Under the pieces are notes generated by a model. It saw only the letters and a program-made list of their open reading frames with translations. It was not told the origin of the DNA and searched no databases. The translations under genes and the position numbers were made by a program. A DNA stretch of 64,000 nucleotides from DSYU01 sp963827605 (GTDB lineage Bacteria > Chloroflexota > Anaerolineae > Anaerolineales > Anaerolineaceae): positions 62,001 to 126,000 of the forward strand of contig CAWHBK010000004.1 in the NCBI GenBank assembly GCA_963827605.1, read 5' to 3'. This document shows positions 54,857-64,000 of this stretch, piece after piece; position 1 is the first letter of the stretch, and each line of letters starts with the position of its first letter.

Positions 54857-55834
54857 ATGCAGGCACGAAAACTCGGTAACAGTGGATTGGAAGTTTCAGC
54901 CCTTGGGCTGGGCTGTATGGGCATGAGCGCGAATTATGGCCCATCGCCCGACAAGCCGGAAATGATCGCGCTCATTCGGGCGGCGGTCGATCGCGGTGTG
55001 ACGTTCTTTGATACCGCCGAGGCATACGGTCCGTTTGCCAATGAAATTCTGGTGGGCGAAGCCCTGGCCCCGGTTCGTGACCAGGTGGTGGTTGCGACCA
55101 AGTTTGGTTTTGATTTCGGAACAGGCGGGTTCCGGGGGATCAACAGTCGCCCGGAGCACATCCGGCAGGCCATCGAGGGCTCCCTGAAGCGACTGAACAT
55201 GGACGTGATCGATTTGTACTACCAGCACCGCGTTGACCCGAATGTGCCGATCGAAGATGTGGCGGGAACGGTGAAGGATCTGATCGCGGAAGGCAAGGTC
55301 CGTTACTTCGGCCTTTCCGAAGCAGCGGCCAATACCATCCGGCGCGCCCACCTGGTCCAACCGGTCGCTGCTGTGCAGAGTGAATATTCCCTTTGGGTGC
55401 GAGACCCCGAAACAGAAGTTTTGCCCGCGTGCGAAGAGCTCGGGATTGGTTTCGTTCCCTGGAGCCCGCTTGGGCAGGGCTTCCTCACGGGGAAAGTCGA
55501 CACCAGCCAGACCTTCGTAAGCACCGACATCCGCAGCCGGTTTCCACGCTTTACGCCCGAGGCGATGCAGGCCAACCAGCCGCTCGTCGAGGTGCTCAGC
55601 GATCTTGCCGATCAGATGCATGCGACGCCCGCCCAGATCGCGCTGGCCTGGCTCCTCGCCCAAAAGCCGTGGGTCGTTCCGATCCCGGGTACGCGCCGGT
55701 TGGAGCGCCTGGATGAGAATCTGAGCGCTGCGGACCTTCAGCTCACCCCTGATGATCTGCGGGAGATCAACACAGCTACCGCAAAAATCGACATCCAGGG
55801 TGCTCGCGGATCCGGGCACGAGCGGTATGGATAA
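54857..55834 (+). CDS. Aldo-keto reductase, AKR13-like, copy A
   Basis: 325 residues. KLGNSGLEVSALGLGCMGMS, FFDTAEAYGPF (Asp, Tyr), ATKFGF (Lys), YYQHRVDP (His), and VVPIPGTRRLERLDENL for NADPH. Family members reduce sugars, aldehydes and quinones. It is strongly similar to the next gene over its whole length (shared VQPVAAVQSEYSLW and VLPACEELGIGFVP), a tandem duplication. Reads through 97 bases to the following copy. Confidence 0.9.
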   Translation: MQARKLGNSGLEVSALGLGCMGMSANYGPSPDKPEMIALIRAAVDRGVTFFDTAEAYGPFANEILVGEALAPVRDQVVVATKFGFDFGTGGFRGINSRPEHIRQAIEGSLKRLNMDVIDLYYQHRVDPNVPIEDVAGTVKDLIAEGKVRYFGLSEAAANTIRRAHLVQPVAAVQSEYSLWVRDPETEVLPACEELGIGFVPWSPLGQGFLTGKVDTSQTFVSTDIRSRFPRFTPEAMQANQPLVEVLSDLADQMHATPAQIALAWLLAQKPWVVPIPGTRRLERLDENLSAADLQLTPDDLREINTATAKIDIQGARGSGHERYG

Positions 55835-55931
55835 GGTTGCTCGATATAGAAATGCAACCGGATAGAATGAAAATGTGACAGGGTTGTCGGATCGAGAAAC
55901 ACCTCCGATTGCGAATAGAAAGGAATGTGTC

Positions 55932-56927
55932 ATGCAAAAACGAATCCTGGGAAACGGCGGGTTGGAAGTTTCCGCGCTTGGATTAGGCTGTATGGGGATG
56001 AGCCAGTCCTACGGGCCGGCGCCGGACAGGCCGGAGATGATCGCGTTTATACGTACCGCCGTGGAGCTTGGGGTCACGTTCTTTGACACGGCAGAGGGCT
56101 ACGGTCCGTTTAAAAACGAAGAACTGGTGGGCGAGGCGCTCGAGCCTGTGCGTAATCAGGTCGTCATTGCCACCAAATTTGGCTGGGAGATTGACCCGGT
56201 CACGAGCGCGCGGACAGGGCGTTTAAACAGCCGGCCCGAGCATATCAAGGAAGTCGCTGAGGCATCGCTCAAGCGACTCCGGACGGATGTGATCGATCTG
56301 TTCTACCAGCACCGGGTTGACCTGGATGTCCCCATCGAGGACGTAGCGGGAGCCGTCAAAGACCTGATTCAGCAAGGTAAGGTGAAACACTTCGGTCTGT
56401 CTGAAGCTGCCGCGAAGACCATCCGCCGCGCCCATGCCGTCCAGCCGGTCGCCGCGGTGCAGAGCGAATACTCGCTGTGGACGAGGGACCCCGAAGCAGA
56501 AGTGCTGCCGGCCTGCGAGGAACTGGGCATTGGGTTTGTACCCTTTAGCCCGCTGGGCGCAGGATTCCTCACCGGAAAAATCGACACGAACACAACCTTT
56601 GACAGCACGGATTTCCGCAATATCTCACCGCGCTTTACACCCGAGAATCGCAAAGCAAACCTGGCCCTGGTCGATTTGTTGAAAAGCGTTGCAGAACAAA
56701 AGGGAGCCACGCCGGCTCAAATTGCACTGGCGTGGCTGCTGGCCCAGAAACCATGGATTGTTCCGATCCCAGGCACCCGGCGGCGGGAGCGCCTGGAAGA
56801 AAATATTGGGGCGGCGCACGTTGTACTGACGTCCGAAGACCTGCGAGCGATTGAAGCTGCCGCGGCACAGATCCAGGTGCAGGGGGCCCGGCTGCCTGAA
56901 TCTGTGCTGAAACACACGGGCGGGTAA
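55932..56927 (+). CDS. Aldo-keto reductase, AKR13-like, copy B
   Basis: 331 residues from ATG 55932 (SD AAAGGAA; earlier in-frame GTG 55875 less likely). Catalytic motifs FFDTAEGYGPF, ATKFGWEI, FYQHRVDL; NADPH site PIPGTRRRERLEENI. Differs from copy A by a short insertion (DPVTSARTGRLNSRPEH) and a different C-terminal end (LPESVLKHTGG). Likely overlapping but shifted substrate range. Same transcript as copy A is probable. Confidence 0.9.
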   Translation: MQKRILGNGGLEVSALGLGCMGMSQSYGPAPDRPEMIAFIRTAVELGVTFFDTAEGYGPFKNEELVGEALEPVRNQVVIATKFGWEIDPVTSARTGRLNSRPEHIKEVAEASLKRLRTDVIDLFYQHRVDLDVPIEDVAGAVKDLIQQGKVKHFGLSEAAAKTIRRAHAVQPVAAVQSEYSLWTRDPEAEVLPACEELGIGFVPFSPLGAGFLTGKIDTNTTFDSTDFRNISPRFTPENRKANLALVDLLKSVAEQKGATPAQIALAWLLAQKPWIVPIPGTRRRERLEENIGAAHVVLTSEDLRAIEAAAAQIQVQGARLPESVLKHTGG

Positions 56928-57215
56928 GTGAAAGAGCTTTCTCTTCCAATATCCCTGCCAGTACAGAGAAGAGTTACGAAGATGCCGTCCGTTTTTGGGA
57001 AAAGCATATGTCTGCATCTTCGTAAGTGAGCAAGCACCCGTTTACTCCGTAATCAATGAAGCGTACTTTTTCCACCTGATGCGTGCCGCAACAATCAAAC
57101 CGGTAATGTACATTTTGTATTTAGATCGTAAGACGCGCCTGAAGGCCGTAGATCCGGCATAAATCAAGGCCATCAGGAAAGGCAAACACAGGATACCCCT
57201 CGAAAGGAGAAAATC

Positions 57216-58196
57216 ATGGAGTACGTCCGATTTGGAAACACCGGCATGAAAGTGTCGCGCATCTGCCTGGGCTGCATGAGCTACGGAGATCCGACCAACC
57301 GCTACCCGTGGGCGCTTAATGAAGAACAAAGCCGTCCTTACATCCAGCGCGCGCTGGAATTAGGCATCAATTTCTTTGATACGGCTGATGTATATTCCAT
57401 AGGGATGAGTGAGGTCGTTTTGGGCCGGGCATTGCACGATTTTGCGATCCGCGACGAGGTGGTGATTGCGACCAAGGTGTACCAGCCAATGGGAACCGAG
57501 CCGAATAACCGGGGTCTCTCCCGCAAACATATCCTCAGCGCCATCGACGCCAGCCTCAAGCGCCTGGGAACGGATTATGTCGACCTCTATCAGATCCACC
57601 GCTGGGACTATCAAACCCCCATTGAGGAAACCGCTGAAGCACTGAATGATGTGGTCCGCGCCGGCAAGGTACGCTACATCGGCGGGTCAGCCATGTTTGC
57701 CTGGCAGTTCGCGAAAGCGCTTTACACGGCGGACCTTCACGGCTGGACGCGTTTTGTATCCATGCAGCCGCATTACAACCTGATCTACCGCGAAGAGGAA
57801 CGCGAAATGCTGCCGCTCTGCCAGGATCAGAAGATCGCCGTCATCCCGTTTTCGCCGCTGGCGCGCGGCTGGCTGGCGCGGAAACCGTCGCCTGAACAAA
57901 ACGAAACCCTGCGAGCGCAGGCCGATGCCCTCACAAAACAGCGCTATGACCGTGAAGATAATGTGACCATCGTGCAGCGGGTCAGTGAGCTGTCTGAGGC
58001 GCGCGGCCTGCCGATGGCGCAAGTGGCTTTGGCCTGGATGCTTTCGAAGCCCATCGTCACCGCCCCGATCATCGGCGCCACCAGGCCCCATCACCTGGAA
58101 GATGCCGTTGCAGCCCTTTCGGTCCAGCTTACCCCGGAAGAGATCCAGCAGCTAGAAGAAGCTTACCGGCCCCATCCCATTATCGGTTTTTCTTAA
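57216..58196 (+). CDS. Aldo-keto reductase, YajO/AKR11-like
   Basis: 326 residues, SD GAAAGGAGA. MEYVRFGNTGMKVSRICLGCMSYGDP, FFDTADVYSIGMSE (Asp, Tyr), ATKVYQPMG (Lys), YQIHRWDYQTPIEET (His), and TAPIIGATRPHHLEDAV for the cofactor. The YajO branch in E. coli is linked to thiamine/deoxyxylulose metabolism but has broad reductase activity. Separated from the previous genes by 288 bases, so it may have its own promoter. Confidence 0.9.
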   Translation: MEYVRFGNTGMKVSRICLGCMSYGDPTNRYPWALNEEQSRPYIQRALELGINFFDTADVYSIGMSEVVLGRALHDFAIRDEVVIATKVYQPMGTEPNNRGLSRKHILSAIDASLKRLGTDYVDLYQIHRWDYQTPIEETAEALNDVVRAGKVRYIGGSAMFAWQFAKALYTADLHGWTRFVSMQPHYNLIYREEEREMLPLCQDQKIAVIPFSPLARGWLARKPSPEQNETLRAQADALTKQRYDREDNVTIVQRVSELSEARGLPMAQVALAWMLSKPIVTAPIIGATRPHHLEDAVAALSVQLTPEEIQQLEEAYRPHPIIGFS

Positions 58197-58299
58197 CCAG
58201 AACGCGGGTATTTACCGGTAAAGAGTTTTTTGGATAAGTATAATTAAGATTGGTAGCAAGATTAAGAGAGAGGAAGCTCCTCAGAAGAGGTAAATAACA

Positions 58300-58842
58300 G
58301 TGACCATCCAGATTGTGTTTGAGACCCATTCCTTTAGTGAAGATAACGAAAAAGGTCTTGCGACCGGCTGGCGCGATGGGCGTCTGTCCGAGCGCGGACG
58401 TGGCTTAGCGCGCGAGCTGGGCCGCCGCCGCATCAAGGATGGCATTCAGGCGGTGTTTACCTCGGATCTTGGGCGAGCTGTCGAAACTGCCCGGATTGCT
58501 TTTCCAGAAGGAGCGATACCGATCCTTGCTGATTGGCGACTGCGTGAATGTGATTACGGCATTCTCAACGGGCATCCTGCGAACGAGGTGCATCATCACC
58601 GGCAAGAACACCTGGATGCGCCCTACCCAGGCGGAGAAAGCTGGCGGCAGGCTGTGGAACGGGTGGGACGCTTCCTTCCTGATCTGTACCTGCGCTGGGA
58701 AAATGCGCGGGTGCTCGTGATCGGCCATCTCGCGACCCGCTATGCGTTCGAGCACTTGCTTGCCGGAATCCCATTAGAGGATCTCGTTGGGGTTGACTAT
58801 CAATGGCAAGAGGGTTGGGAATACACCCTATCCCATGGATGA
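58300..58842 (+). CDS. Histidine phosphatase family protein
   Basis: 180 residues from GTG 58300 (SD AAGAGG). Phosphoglycerate-mutase-like (branch 2 style) fold: catalytic His10 in FETHSFS, ERGRGLARELG, FTSDLGRAVETA, RLRECDYGILNG and second His in VIGHLATRYAFEHL. The usual RHG motif reads THS, so the Arg normally beside the catalytic His is missing; activity may be altered. Substrate unknown. Confidence 0.8.
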   Translation: MTIQIVFETHSFSEDNEKGLATGWRDGRLSERGRGLARELGRRRIKDGIQAVFTSDLGRAVETARIAFPEGAIPILADWRLRECDYGILNGHPANEVHHHRQEHLDAPYPGGESWRQAVERVGRFLPDLYLRWENARVLVIGHLATRYAFEHLLAGIPLEDLVGVDYQWQEGWEYTLSHG

Positions 58843-58885
58843 TCTGCCGGTTTCCCTACGTAAAAAAACTCCATTTTTTACTTTC

Positions 58886-58914
58886 TTGATAGCAGAACAA
58901 ATGTTTGATAAAAT
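58886..58914 (+). promoter_or_regulatory. Promoter of the glyoxalase-fold gene
   Basis: TTGATA (58886-58891), 17-base spacer, TAAAAT (58909-58914), 53 bases before the start at 58968. Confidence 0.65.
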
Positions 58915-58967
58915 ATAAACAAGATATATTTACTCCAATATTATTGGGGGAGAAAAGGAGAACGTAC

Positions 58968-59381
58968 ATGGGTGCGACGAACGAAAGCGATGCGGGAGTG
59001 AATTCCTGGCCGGGCGGCATATATGCCATTACTCTGTTTGTGGAGGATCTGCATGCCACGAAGCAGTTCTACCAGACTGTCTTCGACCTGCCCATTGTGT
59101 TTGAAGATGGTAACTCAGCCGTGTTCAAGTTTGGGAGCAGCCTGGTCAATCTACTGAAAATCGAAGAGGCTGATCAGCTCATCGAGCCTGCAAAAGTGGC
59201 AAGCCGCTTGGCTGGATCTCGATTCGTTTTCACCCTCCATGTCGAGGATGTCGATGCAATGTGCAAAAAATTGATTGCCCGCGGTGTTGAACTGCTAAAC
59301 GGACCGATCGACCGGCCTTGGGGGATACGAACGGCCAGTTTCAAGGATCCCGGGGGGTACATTTGGGAGATTGCCCACTAG
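58968..59381 (+). CDS. Glyoxalase/VOC-superfamily protein
   Basis: 137 residues, ATG 58968 after AAAAGGAG. Two beta-alpha-beta-beta-beta modules: YAITLFVEDLHATKQFYQTVFDL and RFVFTLHVEDVDAMCKKLIARG, ending IRTASFKDPGGYIWEIAH with the C-terminal metal-ligand Glu/His pattern. Could be a small glyoxalase, fosfomycin-resistance type or bleomycin-type protein. Near aldo-keto reductases, a part in aldehyde handling is possible but not shown. Confidence 0.85.
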   Translation: MGATNESDAGVNSWPGGIYAITLFVEDLHATKQFYQTVFDLPIVFEDGNSAVFKFGSSLVNLLKIEEADQLIEPAKVASRLAGSRFVFTLHVEDVDAMCKKLIARGVELLNGPIDRPWGIRTASFKDPGGYIWEIAH

Positions 59382-59471
59382 CTTCCGGAACAACGAGCAT
59401 TGGAAGGACAATCAGACACGCTTTATATTGAACCTGCTGCTCGGCCAGAAAGTTGCTCCCGCGCCAGGCTG

Positions 59472-59508
59472 GGTGGCTCAGGCCCGGAACAATACCGCCT
59501 GAGCCACC
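59472..59508. terminator. Shared hairpin between convergent genes
   Basis: Perfect 12-base stem GGTGGCTCAGGC / GCCTGAGCCACC with a 13-base loop, between the plus-strand VOC gene and the minus-strand isomerase gene. A bidirectional terminator position. Confidence 0.65.
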
Positions 59509-59554
59509 ATCGATTACAAATTTTCGTTATAAGTCCTTGTGTTTGCCAACTGAT

Positions 59555-61394
59555 CTACGTACCTGGTACCACCTTCGGCATCCATAGGTGTGCCGGTTTT
59601 ACATAGGTTACCACAACCTGAGCGGATTTACCTTCTTCACTACGCAGCCGGTACTTTTGCGCGGCACTTGGAACAACAAAGGTCTCCGCGTAGTTGAACC
59701 GGGCTGGGGATACTCCATCAATTTCCAGCCAAACCGTCTGGCCCTCGACCAGACTTAAGACATGACACGATCCAGACGTATTCAGTTCAACGGAGCCGCT
59801 AAACTCAATACGGTGAACATCATAGAAGTGGCTGGGATGGGTAGGCAAGTGAACAATGCGGTACGCTTCAGAAGAAGCCGCTTCTTCTGAAGCGCCTTCT
59901 CCCTGAGCAATAACCTGGGGATGCGAGACGAATTCCCGCTCCATCCGTTCGCCCTGCCGGTCAAAGTACAGGTTTTGGAAGGCTCGCTCGATGTTCAGGT
60001 TGCGCGGCTTACCATCCAGATCCATTCGCAGCCAATCGTACATCTTGAAGGTAAAGATATAGGGGGTGGCTGAGATTTCCAATATAAGATTGCCGCGCCC
60101 CGCGCCATGAATGGTTCCATTTGGAATCAGCAGCAGGTCATGCTTCTCGATCGGCACGGAATGAACAAAGCGGTCGATATCGACCGCCTGACCGCTCTGC
60201 GCGGAGCGAATCAGCTCAGCCTTGAACGCCTCCGGGTCTATACCCGTCTGAAAGCCTAAGTACACCCGCGCACCGCGGAGAGCAGTCCAGGATGTAGTAG
60301 CATTCATCCTGTGTAAAGGTTTCTCCAAAATTCTCGCGGATATACTCGGGGCGCGGGTGGCACTGGATTGATAAATTGCCGCCATCAAAGGTGTCAAGAA
60401 AATCGTAACGGATCGGAAATTCGTACCGAAAGTTAGGCGCGCACTCCCCCAGCACGGCCTCGTATTCCTGGAACATGAGCATATCAAACGAGACTTCCAG
60501 CAGTTTCCCCCCGGCCTCGAACAACAATCCATTTTCGGGGACAATTAACTCAAACGACCAGGCGTAATTAGGCGTATCCTGGGGCAATTGTGGGATGTGC
60601 TCCTTGATCCACTGCCCGCCCCACGGACCTGGCTCGAACCAGGGCCGCACGCGGAACCAGCTGCGCGCCATCCGCGCCAACCCTGCGCGCAGCACGTCCC
60701 CTGGCATCCAGGTTGGCTCCCCCGCCCGCTGCTCATCGATGATGCCGTCGAGGCGCGGCAGCAGATCAGCTTTATGCCGGTTAGCCGCCGGCCAATCGAC
60801 GAAGTAGCTTCGCTTGTAGGCCAGTTTTGGATCCAGAGCCTGCGCCGCGCCGATATTTTTTACCGATCTCGCCCGCGCACGGAACTGGATCTCATTCTTG
60901 GGCACATCCACATAGAAGAGAGCCCCCTCCCAATCCGCAAGCGCGGCGCCTGTGCCATAGAGAATGTTGATTTCTGCAGAGGGTTCTGGATGCAGCGCCG
61001 CGAGTTTGAGCGGATCGAAGAAATCGGCCAGCCCGCCCGGGTAGCGGAAGCCAAACAGCGGATCATCGCCGCCCAGGTGAGGGGAGATCCGAGCATCGAT
61101 CTCTTCCGGCGGCAGTAAGGCCACCTCAACAGGTGTCCAGTGCACCTGCCGGGCCAGTTTTTGCAAAGCTTCATCCAGCCGGGACTGAAAATTAACCCAA
61201 AGCACGCCCGGGTAGCCATCCATTACAACGAGCCTATGCCGGGCGATCTCTGCCGCCAGCAAATCAAAACCGGCTGCGATCAACCCCGGTTCAAGGGGAA
61301 AGGCTGGGTAAGGGTTATACTGCCCAGTAGGCGCCTGGGGTGCCATTGAGGGCAGAAGATACTGGGAGGTCTTGCGGTATCTGGCATCGTTCAT
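59555..61394 (-). CDS. manA: Class I mannose-6-phosphate isomerase (frame-broken)
   Basis: About 610 residues, start ATG 61394 overlapping the mannosidase stop by 4 bases. The first about 300 residues are an extension (INILYGTGAALADWEGALFYVDVPKNEIQFRARARS, YKRSYFVDWPAANRHK) that looks like a degenerate P-loop-type domain found in long isomerases of this class. The cupin half has NLSIQCHPRPEYIRENFG and, after a frame change near 60250-60290, LLIPNGTIHGAGRGNLILEIS with metal-binding His. It interconverts mannose-6-P and fructose-6-P. Follows the mannosidase in the same direction: mannoside breakdown then entry to glycolysis. Confidence 0.83.
59864..59894. repeat. Perfect 14-base inverted repeat inside manA
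   Basis: CGCTTCAGAAGAAG (59864-59877) and its complement CTTCTTCTGAAGCG (59881-59894) with a 3-base loop, encoding an Ala/Glu/Ser-rich stretch (EGASEEAASSEA) in the isomerase C-terminal domain. Confidence 0.6.
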
Positions 61395-64000
61395 TTCGTG
61401 GCCCGCACCGACAACCGCACGCAGGTGACTCTTCGTCCCTGCGCCTTGATGATAACCTCACCCTCCGTCACCTCCAGGACCCCGGTCGGATTCTCGTGCA
61501 TGTCACAAAGCGTTGCTTCTTCGATCTTCAACATACCCGAGCCAATCTTTGCAGACTGCTCTTTTTCAGCGGTATTATACAGTCGCACTACCACACCCTC
61601 ACCCTGGCGGGCTGGTTTGATGTGCAGAGTCACGACCTGGCTGCCGGAGTCGTTCTGCTCCGGGAGGCACAGCAGCGAACCCGCGGCGGAATACGTTTCG
61701 CTCTCCAACGGCTCGCCCATGTGCTGTACCAGCGGCTGCGCAGAAGCCGCCTCCTGCCCCAGTTGATATGCCGCGGAGGCGTTAAAGCCACCCTGGTGTG
61801 GAATAACGCGGTAGCGCGCGTGGACTCCGCCCGGCTGGTGGGTGCGAAAGTTCGTCTCCCAATAGGTGTTGGTCACCCAGCCCAGCAGCAGAGCGCGGTC
61901 GATTGAAAAACCCGGCTGGTTATGGCCAAAGTGGAAGTCGCCGAACTGCACCATCGGGTTATCCGGCAGTGCCACAGTAACGCCAAATTGTTCGTTGGAG
62001 AAATCCACCCACTGCTGGGCTGTATAATAGTCGAAGCACACGCCCGGGATCTGGTCAACCCCAGCGATCATCGGCTGTCCGCCCAGGTCGATGCGCGTGA
62101 TGGCCTCCGGCACATCAAAGGGAAAGGTCAGATAGGTGGCTTCGGGATGCGTGGTCTGACCCATCACCCACCAGGACTCGAATTCCACGTAGCCCTCATC
62201 CTTCGGCAGAAACACGCTCTGCACCAGCGGCCCGCTGATCCCCGGCGCGTCCAGCACCTGAATGATGCGCTGTCCGTAAGGTGTATCGTACACGCGGTGG
62301 ATGCGCACCCGTTCCGGCTGCTGGCGGTTGGCGCGCCAGTTGGGCTTCCAACCCCGGTCGCGCTCCACAAGCTCAGAACTCCATTCCATCTTGAACATCA
62401 GCCAGCGCGGCCAGGGATGCTCCTTATCCGCCACCTCCTCATGGATAAAGCCGTTCAGCGGGTAAGGACTCGCCTGATCACACAGTTCGCGATCCAGCAA
62501 CTTGTCATACAACGAAAACAGCCCACCATAATCCGTATCAAAGGTCACTCGGAATCGGCCGTTCTCCACCACGGCTTCCTCGCGGAAGCCCTCGGGAAGC
62601 AGTTCTACCAGATCGGAGCGTTTGACGGTGACAAAACCAAATCCGGGCACCTGCACGCGCGGAAGCCCCAGACGGCCCTGTTCAGTCTTGCCCTCGCGCG
62701 TCTGGGCTGCCTCGGCGTACAGATCGGTGGACCAGACCCGGTCCTGCGAATGCCGCCCAGCGGTGGCATCCTCTGGCTTACCGCGTGGATAAACCACGTG
62801 GTAGGGCACTTCACCAAAGATGGTGCGCGCCCATGGCAATGGATTGAACACCAGCAACTCCGCCGCGTTCTCACGCTGCACGTGCCTCGCCAGGTCCGCC
62901 ACAGCATCTCGCTGGAGCATCTGGCTGAGACTGCGCGCCAGGTAAGCATATTGAGCCTTGTGATACCACTGCGTTACGGTGTCTTCGCTCTCCGGCGCGC
63001 GTAGTGACAGATCCGCCCCCCACGTATGCTCATCCCACAAGTTGAGCGCCTTCCAGGCTTCCTCGCGGTACTGCGCCATGGTACGCGCCAGGTGCTTGGT
63101 CGCCAGTGGACTGGTCAAGCCCAGCGTGGCCGCCGCGGCGGCATCTGCGGAACGCAGGCGCGTACGGCTGGTGCGGTTGGTAGCCTGCTCGCGCGCGCTG
63201 CTAATCGACCCAAAGTTCCAGAAATCGGTCCAATCGCCGCGGTAGGTGGGCAACCGGTCAGCGTAGGGCCGTACGGCGTTCCACCACATTTGCGGCGTGG
63301 CCAGCACCAGGTGTGGTGACTTGCCCGCCGCGTTCCATTGGTCGATAAAGGGAGTAAAGCCCTCGAAGGCCGGGCCATTGTCGCCAAAGGGGTGGTAGCT
63401 CTGCACCATCAGCACCGGCAGGGGATAGTCGATCTCATCCATGCGCGCCTGGATGCGCGGCCACCACTCTTCCAGAATGCTTTCCTCGTTGCCGATGCCG
63501 AAGCGCCAACCGGTATCGTACGGCCAGCCGTTGTATGCCAAAATCTTGCGCCCGCTGGGACCTTGCCACCAGAACACGTCCGGGCGGTGCAGCGGCGCGC
63601 CACCGAAATGGGTGTTAATCGCCATGGTGAAGCCTTCGATGCCGGCATCCAGCAGCAAATCAACCAGCGACCATGATTCGCCGTTCACGTCACAGTTCAT
63701 GGCATGGGTAATTTGGAAGCCATATTGCTCGCGCAGCTTTCCCACCAGCTGGAGTGACTCGATCAGCTGGTCGGTATCCAGCAGCGGAGTCAGGTTGGCG
63801 AACATGCCGGTCACCTCGATCCGCCCGGCCTTTTCCAACCGCACGAAGCGTTCGATATTTTCCGGCGTGGTATGCTTCAGCCACTCGGCCAGCACGCCGG
63901 TATTCTCCACCGTCCAGCGAAAGGCCCCATCGGTGTTCGAGCCCGCGTGCTTGTCCGCCAGCCGGACTGCCTCTTCAATAAAGCGTCCGTGTAAATCCCA
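61391..64000 (-). CDS. Alpha-mannosidase-like glycoside hydrolase (GH38 type), start outside window
   Basis: At least 870 residues; the frame is open to the right edge (FIEEAVRLADKHAGSNTDG), so the true start lies beyond base 64000. N-terminal catalytic region: ITHAMNCDVNGESWSLVDLLLDAGIEGFTMAINTHFGG, with VDLLLDAG being where GH38 enzymes place the nucleophile Asp; YHPFGDNGPAFEG; then an all-beta C-terminal half (RFRVTFDTDYGGLFSLYDKLLDREL, VHARYRVIPHQGGFN). No signal peptide can be judged. GH38 members act on alpha-mannosides of several linkages. The isomerase gene follows in the same operon. Confidence 0.82.
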   Translation of the reverse strand, partial: WDLHGRFIEEAVRLADKHAGSNTDGAFRWTVENTGVLAEWLKHTTPENIERFVRLEKAGRIEVTGMFANLTPLLDTDQLIESLQLVGKLREQYGFQITHAMNCDVNGESWSLVDLLLDAGIEGFTMAINTHFGGAPLHRPDVFWWQGPSGRKILAYNGWPYDTGWRFGIGNEESILEEWWPRIQARMDEIDYPLPVLMVQSYHPFGDNGPAFEGFTPFIDQWNAAGKSPHLVLATPQMWWNAVRPYADRLPTYRGDWTDFWNFGSISSAREQATNRTSRTRLRSADAAAAATLGLTSPLATKHLARTMAQYREEAWKALNLWDEHTWGADLSLRAPESEDTVTQWYHKAQYAYLARSLSQMLQRDAVADLARHVQRENAAELLVFNPLPWARTIFGEVPYHVVYPRGKPEDATAGRHSQDRVWSTDLYAEAAQTREGKTEQGRLGLPRVQVPGFGFVTVKRSDLVELLPEGFREEAVVENGRFRVTFDTDYGGLFSLYDKLLDRELCDQASPYPLNGFIHEEVADKEHPWPRWLMFKMEWSSELVERDRGWKPNWRANRQQPERVRIHRVYDTPYGQRIIQVLDAPGISGPLVQSVFLPKDEGYVEFESWWVMGQTTHPEATYLTFPFDVPEAITRIDLGGQPMIAGVDQIPGVCFDYYTAQQWVDFSNEQFGVTVALPDNPMVQFGDFHFGHNQPGFSIDRALLLGWVTNTYWETNFRTHQPGGVHARYRVIPHQGGFNASAAYQLGQEAASAQPLVQHMGEPLESETYSAAGSLLCLPEQNDSGSQVVTLHIKPARQGEGVVVRLYNTAEKEQSAKIGSGMLKIEEATLCDMHENPTGVLEVTEGEVIIKAQGRRVTCVRLSVRATK

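Overview
The window looks like a mesophilic Chloroflexota genome, most likely an Anaerolineae-type lineage. The evidence is moderate G+C, lipoproteins with long Ala/Pro/Thr-rich linkers after the lipobox (12443, 26241, 44462), and the mix of Fe3+/organophosphate-type and BMP-type ABC importers, a tungsten aldehyde oxidoreductase and many HAD, metallo-beta-lactamase and aldo-keto reductase genes. This taxonomy is inferred from gene content, not from a marker gene. No rRNA, tRNA, CRISPR array or insertion sequence was recognised.

Layout. (1) 1-2534, minus strand: remnants of a myo-inositol catabolic operon (iolB, a transaldolase-family gene, iolD), all frame-broken, and iolB also lacks its middle. 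(2) 2605-20395, plus strand: a long coherent locus that I read as an organophosphate uptake and dephosphorylation island. It holds two HAD phosphatases, a circularly permuted GpmI-type phosphoglycerate mutase, an ApgM-type mutase, a P-loop kinase, an RpiR regulator, a one-piece-permease ABC importer of the Fbp/Afu family, a double-HAD protein, a HAD/TIM-barrel fusion, a DUF47-PiT phosphate transporter pair, a PfkB kinase and a metallo-beta-lactamase-fold protein. An identical operator architecture (TGAAA-N6-TTTCA just after a -10 box) precedes both the HAD genes and the regulator. (3) 20501-27399: a G+C-richer block with a two-component system, a Bce/Mac-like ABC exporter and a lone BMP lipoprotein, with several frame breaks. 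(4) 27584-31048: a histidine kinase, a stand-alone receiver and a REC-PAS-kinase. (5) 31173-36667: a PanE-like reductase with a membrane tail, an MBL hydrolase, and a tungsten-type aldehyde ferredoxin oxidoreductase flanked by two ubiquitin-fold (MoaD/ThiS-like) proteins. (6) 36824-38869: two RibD-C/DHFR-like reductases and an SDR. (7) 39370-49379: an AllH/AllK/AllF/AllG (oxamate carbamoyltransferase and carbamate kinase) set joined to a BMP-family ABC importer, probably ureide or purine degradation. (8) 49589-52344: a NarL-type regulator and MASE1 kinase. (9) 53456-59381: a YqhC-like AraC regulator beside four aldo-keto reductases, a histidine phosphatase and a glyoxalase-fold protein, suggesting aldehyde defence. 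(10) 59555-64000: a mannose-6-phosphate isomerase and a GH38-type alpha-mannosidase, the latter cut by the window edge.

How it fits together. In region 2 the importer would bring in a phosphorylated metabolite. The HAD and alkaline-phosphatase-superfamily enzymes would rearrange or remove phosphate, PiT would dispose of or balance the released phosphate, and the RpiR regulator (SIS, sugar-phosphate-binding domain) would sense the intermediate and control both this operon and the divergent inositol genes. The substrate is unknown; an inositol- or sugar-acid phosphate is the best guess. Many frame breaks elsewhere sit in short homopolymers and look like single-base sequence errors rather than real decay.
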